Made by a program: the position numbers and the translations under genes. Positions 1 to 4,940 of a stretch of DNA of 11,226 nucleotides are shown here, in pieces (positions within the stretch are counted from its first letter, which is position 1; each line of letters starts with the position of its first letter). The notes below the pieces were generated by a model, which made no database searches, was not told the origin of the DNA, and saw only the letters and a program-made list of their open reading frames with translations. Source of the stretch: Mariniphaga sp. (GTDB taxonomy: Bacteria > Bacteroidota > Bacteroidia > Bacteroidales > Prolixibacteraceae); assembly GCA_025363795.1 (NCBI GenBank), contig JANYLE010000238.1, positions 1 to 11,226 of the forward strand. The letters run 5' to 3'.

Positions 1-1
1 T

Positions 2-778
2 GTAAATCATGCAGCCATTAAGCATGGGAAGGTACGTATCGCTTTTACACCCGATGAGGAGATTGGCGAGGGGGCTGACCATTTTGAAGTGGCAAAATTT
101 GGTTCAGACTTTGCTTATACGATTGATGGAGGTGAACTTGGCGAGCTTGAATATGAAAACTTCAATGCCACAGGTGCAAAAATTGTTATCAATGGTTCAA
201 GTGTTCATCCTGGCTATGCCAAAGATAAAATGAAAAATGCTGTGTTGATTGCCAACCAATTGATTGCCTTGCTTCCGGCCAATGAAGTGCCGGAGCATAC
301 CGACGGATACGAAGGGTTCTACCACGTAACCCGACTGAACGGGTCTGTCGAACGTGCAGAGATTGAGTTTATTCTTCGTGATTTCACGCGTGAAGGGATC
401 AATGATCGCAAAGATAACCTGCACAAGGTTGTCCTTCAGATTAATGCTAAATTTGGTGAGGGGACGGCCGAGTTGGCTATGACCGATCAGTATTACAATA
501 TGCGCGAAAAAGTTGAACCCGTAAAATATATTGTAGAGCTCGCCACAGCGGCAATTCGGGAGGCGGGTGTTGAACCTAAAATTGTTCCTATTCGCGGAGG
601 TACCGATGGAGCACGTCTTTCTTACATGGGGCTTCCCTGCCCAAATATCTTCGAAGGAGGTCATAACTTTCACGGCAAATTCGAATATATCCCAACTCCC
701 TCAATGGCAAAAGCCTGCGAAGTGATAGTAAAAATCGTTGAAAAGGTTGGATTATTGAAAAGGAATAGCGAAATTTAA
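2..778 (+). CDS. pepT: Peptidase T (tripeptide aminopeptidase), C-terminal part, 5' end outside the window
   Basis: A zinc-dependent M20-family exopeptidase that removes the N-terminal residue of tripeptides in the cytoplasm. The frame is open from base 2 and gives 258 residues; the family is usually about 400-410 aa, so roughly the first third, including the HxD zinc motif, lies upstream of the window. Visible family motifs are TPDEEIG (bases about 65-85, holding the general-base Glu and a zinc Glu), FAYTIDGGELGELEYENFNA (the Asp of IDGG is a zinc ligand), the dimerisation-domain segment around NGSSVHPGYAK, and near the C-terminus RGGTDGARLSYMGLPCPN followed by GGHNFHGKFEYIP, whose His is the last zinc ligand. 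The GTG at 89 is internal and not the start, because PepT homology continues upstream of it. Nothing suggests decay: the frame runs intact to TAA at 776-778. Identification is by recognised motifs; PepT is preferred over other M20 peptidases because of the TPDEEIG and IDGGELGELE signatures. Confidence 0.95.
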   Translation, partial: VNHAAIKHGKVRIAFTPDEEIGEGADHFEVAKFGSDFAYTIDGGELGELEYENFNATGAKIVINGSSVHPGYAKDKMKNAVLIANQLIALLPANEVPEHTDGYEGFYHVTRLNGSVERAEIEFILRDFTREGINDRKDNLHKVVLQINAKFGEGTAELAMTDQYYNMREKVEPVKYIVELATAAIREAGVEPKIVPIRGGTDGARLSYMGLPCPNIFEGGHNFHGKFEYIPTPSMAKACEVIVKIVEKVGLLKRNSEI

Positions 779-781
779 GAG

Positions 782-813
782 TTCGCCCGAATTGATTAAA
801 AATTGTAAATTTG
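782..813 (+). promoter_or_regulatory. Putative Bacteroidota promoter for the mazEF-like pair
   Basis: The -7 element TAAATTTG at 806-813 matches TAnnTTTG fully. A TTCG at 782-785, 20 nt upstream, is a one-mismatch -33 element (consensus TTTG). Transcription would begin near 820, only about 10 nt before the antitoxin ATG, so the leader would be very short. The overlap of the -7 element with the TTG at 811 argues against that codon as the start. Prediction by eye; the -33 box is weak. Confidence 0.5.
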
Positions 814-828
814 TCTAAATTGCTTGCT

Positions 829-1065
829 ATGAACCGACAAGTTTTAATTGATAATACTTTCAATAAAATCAGGCAATTACCTGATTCGAAAATCAAGGAG
901 ATTAATGATTTTGCAGAATTTTTATTGAGTAAGATTGATGACAAAATTATTCAGGAAGGAATACATAAATTGACTTCCGAATCGAAAGCCTTTGAATTTC
1001 TTAAAGACGAAGATGATCTTTATACGGTCAACGATTTAAAGGAAAGGTACAATGAAAAAAGGTGA
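829..1065 (+). CDS. Antitoxin of a type II toxin-antitoxin pair (DUF2281-like)
   Basis: A small 78-residue acidic protein immediately upstream of a MazF/PemK-like toxin, so most likely the cognate antitoxin that binds and blocks the toxin and may repress the operon. The N-terminal half (residues about 5-38) has the pattern of short DUF2281-type antitoxins: helix, LPDSKIKEINDFAEFLLSK, then a linker. The C-terminal part, DEDDLYTVNDLKERY (residues about 60-74), resembles the toxin-binding tail seen in Bacteroidota antitoxins of this kind. ATG at 829 is chosen over TTG at 811 because the latter sits in the predicted -7 promoter element. The gene overlaps the toxin by 14 nt (1052-1065), indicating translational coupling. 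It has no obvious AbrB or ribbon-helix-helix MazE signature, so it should not be called mazE. The antitoxin role is inferred from size, order and overlap. Confidence 0.8.
   Translation: MNRQVLIDNTFNKIRQLPDSKIKEINDFAEFLLSKIDDKIIQEGIHKLTSESKAFEFLKDEDDLYTVNDLKERYNEKR
1041..1047 (+). promoter_or_regulatory. Ribosome binding site of the MazF-like toxin
   Basis: GGAAAGG lies 4 nt upstream of the toxin ATG at 1052, inside the end of the antitoxin gene. It is one of the few purine-rich Shine-Dalgarno-like sites in the window and supports ATG 1052 as the toxin start. Confidence 0.5.
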
Positions 1066-1375
1066 TATTGTTCTGATCCCTTTTCCATTCACTGATTTAT
1101 CAGGAAATAAAAACAGGCCTGCTCTTATATTGATTGATTCAGAGGACGATGTGACTGTTTGTTTTATATCATCACAGTTCAAATGGCAATCAGAGTTTGA
1201 TTTGTCAATTACGCCATCAGAAGTTAACGGCCTAAAAATAAAATCATTGGTTCGGCTCAATAAATTCGCTACAATTGATAAGGATTTGATAATTGGCCTT
1301 CTTGGTACATTGGACAACGACTATATTGAATTACTGAATAGTAATTTGATTAAGATATTGAGGCTCAATAATTGA
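1052..1375 (+). CDS. MazF/PemK-like mRNA interferase toxin
   Basis: A 107-residue protein of the MazF/PemK/Kid family, sequence-specific endoribonucleases that cut mRNA (and sometimes tRNA or rRNA) when freed from their antitoxin. The N-terminus KKGDIVLIPFPFTDLSGNKN followed by RPALIL (residues about 23-28) is the family hallmark: the GDIVL strand, the S1-S2 loop that closes over the RNA site, and the conserved Arg-Pro that contributes to catalysis. A later segment, VRLNKFATIDKDLIIGLLGTL (residues about 67-87), matches the conserved C-terminal strand and helix. Length is typical (100-120 aa) and no residue seems lost, so the toxin looks intact. It overlaps the antitoxin by 14 nt in a different frame. 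Target specificity cannot be read from the sequence. ATG 1052 is backed by a nearby GGAAAGG. Confidence 0.9.
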   Translation: MKKGDIVLIPFPFTDLSGNKNRPALILIDSEDDVTVCFISSQFKWQSEFDLSITPSEVNGLKIKSLVRLNKFATIDKDLIIGLLGTLDNDYIELLNSNLIKILRLNN

Positions 1376-1445
1376 ACTGGAAGCATTAACAGAAAATCTG
1401 CCAATAAATCTGTCTGAAAACTTCCTCAACCTAACTCATTCAGAA

Positions 1446-2780
1446 ATGATTAAGCGATTTATCAAATATATTAGCGACAACCATCTTTTTAATCAGGCTG
1501 ATACTATTCTGGTCGGTGTGAGCGGTGGCATTGATTCTGTGGTATTGCTCGATCTGCTCGATAAAGCGGGTTTCTCTGTGGCTATCGCTCATTGCAACTT
1601 TAGGTTACGTGGTTCTGAATCGGATGGGGATGAAAAGCTTGTTGCCGATCTGGCCAGGAAATACGACGTTCCTATTTTTAAAACAGCTTTTGATACAGTT
1701 GATTATGCACAGGAAAACAAGATTTCGATTGAGATGGCTGCCCGGGAATTGCGCTACCAGTGGTTCGAAATGATTCGTACAACGCACCATTTTGATTGTA
1801 TCGCTGTCGCTCATCATCGCGATGATCAGCTCGAAACTTTTTTCCTGAATTTGGCAAGAGGAACCGGCCTGACCGGCTTAACCGGAATGCATTCCACAAA
1901 TGGAAAAATAGTCAGACCGTTACTTTTCGCCTCCCGTGAGGAGATTGAAAAATACCGTCATGAGAATTTTCTAGATTTTCGTGAAGATTCCTCAAATCAA
2001 AGTACAGATTACCAACGGAATAGAATAAGGCATAATTTGTTGCCGGTGATGGATAAACTTAATCCTTCGTTCCGTGAAGGATTGATTAAAACGATGGGTT
2101 ACCTGGAAGATGTTTCAAAAATTTATGACAGGTCAATAAAACAGACCTGGGAACGGGTTGCATTTCGAACAGGCAATGATTATAAGATTTCGATTGCTGA
2201 ATTGAAATTGCTTGATCCGCTTCCAACTTACCTTTTCGAATTTCTGAAGCCGTATGGCTTTAATAGCTTGGTCGTTGGAGATATTGTGGCGTCGCTTGAC
2301 GGCATTTCAGGGAAACAGTTTATCTCTCCAACTTACCGTTTGGTGCACGATAGGGAGTCACTGATTCTTACGCCATTGATGCCCGTAAATAAAAAGCATT
2401 TCTATCTCGAGGAGGGGATGAAGGAATTGGTTTTCCCGGTTCACCTTAAGATAACGGAGTTCCAGAGAAAAGATAAATTCAAAATTCCGGAGTCTCAATC
2501 GGTTGCATGCATCGATCAGGATCGGGTTCAATTCCCGTTATTGATCAGGAAGTGGCAAACAGGCGATTATTTCAAACCTTTGGGAATGAATGGATTTAAA
2601 AAGATAAGCGATTTCTTCATCGACTCGAAGTTAAGTCTTCCGGAGAAGGAGAATGTATGGATACTTGCTAACGGCGAACAGGTGGTCTGGATTATCGGCC
2701 ACCGCCTTGATGATCGTTATAAAATTACTCCTACCACACAAAATATTATAAAAATGGAGATTGTGGTAAAGAATAGTTGA
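1446..2780 (+). CDS. tilS: tRNA(Ile)-lysidine synthetase TilS
   Basis: TilS uses ATP to attach lysine to C34 of the CAU-anticodon tRNA(Ile2), changing both codon reading (AUG to AUA) and aminoacylation (Met to Ile). It is cytoplasmic and normally essential. The 444-residue protein shows the N-type ATP pyrophosphatase P-loop VSGGIDS (residues 25-31), the downstream AHCNFRLRGSESDGDE block (48-63), and the AHHRDDQLETFFLNLARG segment (122-139) that forms the second part of the ATP/tRNA site. The C-terminal domain is present (residues about 368-438), including TGDYFKPLGMNG and KISDFFIDSKLS, so this is the full-length two-domain type. ATG 1446 places the P-loop at the usual distance from the N-terminus. 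The 70 nt upstream hold no convincing promoter, and no clear Shine-Dalgarno is seen. Toxin-antitoxin genes sit on both sides. Confidence 0.97.
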   Translation: MIKRFIKYISDNHLFNQADTILVGVSGGIDSVVLLDLLDKAGFSVAIAHCNFRLRGSESDGDEKLVADLARKYDVPIFKTAFDTVDYAQENKISIEMAARELRYQWFEMIRTTHHFDCIAVAHHRDDQLETFFLNLARGTGLTGLTGMHSTNGKIVRPLLFASREEIEKYRHENFLDFREDSSNQSTDYQRNRIRHNLLPVMDKLNPSFREGLIKTMGYLEDVSKIYDRSIKQTWERVAFRTGNDYKISIAELKLLDPLPTYLFEFLKPYGFNSLVVGDIVASLDGISGKQFISPTYRLVHDRESLILTPLMPVNKKHFYLEEGMKELVFPVHLKITEFQRKDKFKIPESQSVACIDQDRVQFPLLIRKWQTGDYFKPLGMNGFKKISDFFIDSKLSLPEKENVWILANGEQVVWIIGHRLDDRYKITPTTQNIIKMEIVVKNS

Positions 2781-2785
2781 CTTTG

Positions 2786-2817
2786 TTTGCCAACTGATAA
2801 TGCCTGTTTAATATTTG
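2786..2817 (+). promoter_or_regulatory. Possible upstream promoter of hicBA (P1)
   Basis: TTTG at 2786-2789, then 20 nt, then AATATTTG at 2810-2817, which matches the TAnnTTTG -7 consensus at all fixed positions but the first. It overlaps the first copy of a 13-nt direct repeat. It is weaker evidence than the downstream full -7 match and could instead be a decoy or part of an operator. Confidence 0.3.
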
Positions 2818-2857
2818 TGAAAATTCAATTCATTCAGATTTTATATATTTGTGAAAA
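2811..2857. repeat. 13-nt direct repeat in the hicBA promoter region
   Basis: ATATTTGTGAAAA occurs at 2811-2823 and again, identically, at 2845-2857, a 34-nt period (a little over three helical turns). Both copies contain a promoter -7-like ATATTTG. The repeat may be a regulator binding pair or the trace of a duplicated promoter; the sequence alone does not decide. Confidence 0.7.
2844..2851 (+). promoter_or_regulatory. Putative -7 promoter element of hicBA (P2)
   Basis: TATATTTG fits TAnnTTTG exactly. The nearest upstream TTTG (2814-2817) is 26 nt away, longer than the usual 19-21 nt, so the -33 element is doubtful. It lies 17 nt before the hicB ATG and covers the alternative GTG at 2851, which argues that GTG 2851 is not the start. 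Confidence 0.45.
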
Positions 2858-2868
2858 ATAGGATTCCC

Positions 2869-3093
2869 ATGAAAAGAGTTAGTATCACAGCTATAATTGA
2901 AGAAAGTTCGGACGGATGGTTTGTTGGCCAGATTGAAGAGTTCCCGGAAGTTATTTCGCAGGGAAAAACTATAGACGAACTTAAAGAGAATTTAAAGGCT
3001 GCCTTAAAATTTGAAATGGAAATGCGCCGGGAAAAAACGCAACAACAATACTTGGGAAGGAAGACAATACGCCGAAAAATCACTTTTGCCTGA
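2869..3093 (+). CDS. hicB: HicB-family antitoxin
   Basis: A 74-residue protein with the HicB antitoxin fold, a partial RNase H-like domain. ITAIIEESSDGWFVGQIEEF is the typical first two strands, followed by PEVISQGKTIDELKENLKAA, with the conserved T-x-x-E-L/A helix. HicB binds the HicA toxin and covers its active histidine. The C-terminus (residues about 52-74) is a basic tail, with no visible ribbon-helix-helix or HTH domain, so this is the short form and DNA binding is not evident. ATG 2869 is preferred over GTG 2851 because AGGA at 2860-2863 is correctly spaced (5 nt) and GTG 2851 lies in a predicted promoter element. Its stop TGA overlaps the hicA start (TGATG), indicating coupled translation. 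The order antitoxin-then-toxin is the reverse of the classical hicAB order but is known in many hicBA loci. Confidence 0.88.
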   Translation: MKRVSITAIIEESSDGWFVGQIEEFPEVISQGKTIDELKENLKAALKFEMEMRREKTQQQYLGRKTIRRKITFA

Positions 3094-3281
3094 TGAAAAG
3101 AAATGATTTTCTAAAGCATTTGAAAAAACACAACTGTAATTTAATGCGAGAAGGTGGAAATCACAGTTGGTTTATTAATCCAACCACAGGAAATCATACT
3201 GCAGTTCCACGCCATACCGAACTTTCAAATTTGCTTTGTAAGATTATTTGTAAGCAATTAGACATCCCTTCCCCAAAATAG
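3093..3281 (+). CDS. hicA: HicA-family mRNA interferase toxin
   Basis: A 62-residue protein matching HicA, a small dsRNA-binding-fold ribonuclease that cleaves mRNA and tmRNA. The N-terminal helix RNDFLKHLKKHNCNLMREGG leads into the catalytic NHSWF motif, with His24 as the active residue expected by analogy with GSH-x-x-F in other HicA proteins. It continues with the strand TAVPRHTELSNLLCKIICKQL (about 37-57), where HicA normally has a VPxHxxKELxxGTLxxIxKQ block. Here the block is slightly altered (TELSNLL in place of KELPKGTL) but the spacing is kept. The length is normal for the family. It starts at ATG 3093 within the hicB stop and has no Shine-Dalgarno of its own, so expression probably depends on hicB translation. 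It ends 3 nt from the stop of the convergent thioredoxin gene. Confidence 0.88.
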   Translation: MKRNDFLKHLKKHNCNLMREGGNHSWFINPTTGNHTAVPRHTELSNLLCKIICKQLDIPSPK

Positions 3282-3295
3282 CTACTAACTATTTT
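3275..3295. terminator. Possible bidirectional terminator between convergent genes
   Basis: AAAATAG (3275-3281) and CTATTTT (3289-3295) form a perfect 7-bp inverted repeat with a 7-nt loop, flanked by T runs on both strands. It contains the stop codons of hicA and of the opposing thioredoxin gene. The stem has a single G-C pair, so it would be weak; position supports the call more than stability. Confidence 0.35.
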
Positions 3296-3707
3296 TCTCA
3301 ATAATCGCTTTAATCTGATTGGCTTGCATTACCCCAACGCCTTGCCATACAGCTTTCCCATTTTTAAAAAGAATCATTGTAGGAATGCTGCGAATCTGAT
3401 ATTTACGTGCGGCATCTTCGTTCTTATCAACATTTACTTTGATCACTTTCACTTTTCCTTCCAAATCTTTTGATACCTGTTGCATAATAGGAGCCATCAT
3501 TTTGCAGGGGGCGCACCAGTCAGCATAAAAATCGACGAGTACAGGGGTGTTGCCATTTATGATATCATTAAAACTTGCCATAGTCTCGATTGCTTTAATT
3601 TCGTTTACGGTTGAGGGTTTATTATTCGCTTTAGTTCCTGAACCGCAAGAATAAAATGTTGCTAACGCCAAAACTAAAATAGTTGTTGTTAACTTATTGA
3701 TTCTCAT
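3285..3707 (-). CDS. Envelope-anchored thioredoxin-fold protein
   Basis: A 140-residue thioredoxin with an N-terminal export signal. Residues 1-20 are a basic and hydrophobic signal ending in TFYSC, with Cys21 the likely lipidated cysteine (a relaxed lipobox), so the protein is probably a lipoprotein facing the periplasm. The mature thioredoxin domain (about 45-140) has the redox centre YADWCAPCK (WCxPC at 64-68, Cys65 and Cys68) and the cis-proline loop RSIPTMILF (Pro109). WCAPC in place of WCGPC is a common variant. It would reduce or exchange disulfides in envelope proteins; partners are unknown. Its start codon lies inside the end of the upstream small membrane-protein gene (14-nt overlap), so the two are surely co-transcribed. 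It converges on hicA with 3 nt between stops. It should not be called trxA because of the signal peptide. Confidence 0.9.
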   Translation of the reverse strand: MRINKLTTTILVLALATFYSCGSGTKANNKPSTVNEIKAIETMASFNDIINGNTPVLVDFYADWCAPCKMMAPIMQQVSKDLEGKVKVIKVNVDKNEDAARKYQIRSIPTMILFKNGKAVWQGVGVMQANQIKAIIEKNS

Positions 3708-3915
3708 CTTTTACTGGATTTTTGTTGTTGGTTTTAAATAAATCGCTGATCAGCCAGCCGAAGAGCATTCCGTATGCTCCACTTGTGTACCAGTGAGATG
3801 TTATAGGGCAGGTGCCTGATGCACAACCTACAAAGTGCCAGTAAAGAAGTCCGGCGATTGCACCCAATGCGATGAACATTATTTTGAACCGATATTTAAT
3901 CAAGAAATTCTTCAT
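3694..3915 (-). CDS. Small membrane protein, DUF6132-like
   Basis: A 73-residue protein with two membrane segments (residues about 11-29 and 44-60) joined by a short loop carrying Cys31 and Cys36 in GCASGTCPITS. The whole pattern, GAIAGLLYWHFVGCASGTCP followed by W-Y-x-S-G-A-Y-G-x-L-x-G-W, is one I associate with the DUF6132 family, common in Bacteroidota next to thioredoxin or sulfur-related genes. No biochemical role is established that I know of. The first 21 codons of the open frame, up to 3978, are excluded: they read through a terminator hairpin and give a non-hydrophobic leader, while ATG 3915 puts the start directly before the first membrane segment. The 14-nt overlap with the thioredoxin and the paired cysteines suggest a joint thiol-redox role at the inner membrane (inference). 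Confidence 0.82.
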   Translation of the reverse strand: MKNFLIKYRFKIMFIALGAIAGLLYWHFVGCASGTCPITSHWYTSGAYGMLFGWLISDLFKTNNKNPVKDENQ

Positions 3916-3951
3916 GTCGTTCTTATTAATGACACAAATTACGGTAAATGA

Positions 3952-3992
3952 AAAATGCCGGTCAGTAACTTTTGTCACAGAACCGGCATTTT
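3952..3992 (-). terminator. Rho-independent terminator of the Gfo/Idh-TIM barrel operon
   Basis: A perfect 11-bp inverted repeat, AAAATGCCGGT (3952-3962) and ACCGGCATTTT (3982-3992), with a 19-nt loop. On the - strand the stem is followed by a T run (GGCATTTTTC). It lies about 50 nt beyond the stop of the TIM-barrel gene and ends about 36 nt before the start of the DUF6132-like gene, separating the two - strand units. The symmetrical A and T flanks could also let it stop + strand transcription. Confidence 0.8.
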
Positions 3993-4040
3993 ATTGCCTT
4001 ATGAAGTCTTTAATTTGTCATTGATCTTTACATCAGTTGA

Positions 4041-4910
4041 TTACATCGCTTTTATGAATTCAACACTATCTTTAAACTTATCCATATCCATCTCAACATA
4101 GAAATTTTTCACTCCTCCAATTTCAGCTGCATTGTAGAATTCGCCCCAATCTACAATCCCTTTTCCAACAGAAACTTGCTTGTTTTCTATGGAGGACCAG
4201 TCTGCCAGATGCGCGGAGATAAATCGTCCCGGGTACTTCACAAAATAGGATGAAGCCTTATAGCCAATACTAATCACAGCAACCTGAAATTGCATCTTAA
4301 TTAGCTCAGGATCAAATTTTTTGAGAATGGCATCGTAGATCAGTTCACCATCTATCTTTTCAAATTCCATGTGGTGATTATGGAATCCTAACTGGATGCC
4401 AGCCTTTTTTGTTTTGAGACCAATTTCATTCAATTGATCACAGGATTTGAGCCAATCACTCATCGTAGCCTCCTTCGGCAACCAGAAACTTGAGCAGATC
4501 ATTTGCGTCAATCCCAATTTTTGAGCGAATTCGATTCGGTCATTCAGGTTGTCTTTTAATTCTCCGAAGGTGAAGTGCGAACTTTCGCATAAAAGACCGG
4601 AATCGGTAATTATTCTGCGCATATTCTCAGGTTTCATTTTTACCAGTGGCTCAAACCCGGAGGTGATATACCCGGAAGGGGAACACATCTCAACTCCCTG
4701 GTATCCAAGTTTGGCCATCATCTTTAACGTTCCCGGAAAATCTTTTACCAACATTTCACGAATCGTATAAACCTGAAATCCGAAAGGATGTCTTGAATGT
4801 GAGCCAGGTCGTGCAGATTGTCCCGTCAAGGGAAGTTGCGATAACAGGGCGGCGGAACCAAGTCCTAACATGCTTTTACCGATAAATTGTCTTCTGTTGA
4901 AGGTATTCAT
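4041..4910 (-). CDS. Tat-exported sugar phosphate isomerase/epimerase-like TIM-barrel protein
   Basis: A 289-residue protein of the xylose isomerase-like / AP endonuclease 2 TIM-barrel superfamily. Its N-terminus, NRRQFIGKSMLGLGSAALLS, is a twin-arginine signal (RR at 6-7), so it acts in the periplasm, folded before export. Barrel landmarks: GFQVYTIREML (44-54), LGYQGVEM (68-75), GFHNHHMEFE (175-184), ISAHLADW (231-238), VGKGIVDW (248-255) and YVEMDMD (271-277), which supply His and Glu metal-site residues. The strand that usually offers a metal-binding Asp reads KMQFQVAVIS here, with Gln209 near that place; I believe this is shared by a Bacteroidota subgroup but cannot confirm it. It lies 30 nt after the Gfo/Idh/MocA gene, in one operon. 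The pairing suggests isomerisation, epimerisation or elimination on an oxidised sugar; the true substrate is unknown. Confidence 0.85.
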   Translation of the reverse strand: MNTFNRRQFIGKSMLGLGSAALLSQLPLTGQSARPGSHSRHPFGFQVYTIREMLVKDFPGTLKMMAKLGYQGVEMCSPSGYITSGFEPLVKMKPENMRRIITDSGLLCESSHFTFGELKDNLNDRIEFAQKLGLTQMICSSFWLPKEATMSDWLKSCDQLNEIGLKTKKAGIQLGFHNHHMEFEKIDGELIYDAILKKFDPELIKMQFQVAVISIGYKASSYFVKYPGRFISAHLADWSSIENKQVSVGKGIVDWGEFYNAAEIGGVKNFYVEMDMDKFKDSVEFIKAM

Positions 4911-4940
4911 ATTGCTATAATTTAGTAGTTTGGTTTTTTT

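Noticed and set aside
197..673. Minus-strand open frame of 158 codons opposite pepT
   Set aside because: It lies wholly antisense to conserved peptidase T motifs and shows no family pattern of its own.
811..828. TTG start for the antitoxin, adding six residues
   Set aside because: It overlaps a full-match -7 promoter element; the ATG at 829 gives a typical family N-terminus.
1390..1400. CAGA-AAA-TCTG mini palindrome upstream of tilS
   Set aside because: Four-base arms are too short to call a terminator or operator in an AT-rich gap.
3916..3978. Longer N-terminus (21 extra codons) for the DUF6132-like protein
   Set aside because: The extension would be encoded across the right-hand part of a strong terminator hairpin and is not hydrophobic; ATG 3915 sits just before the first membrane helix.
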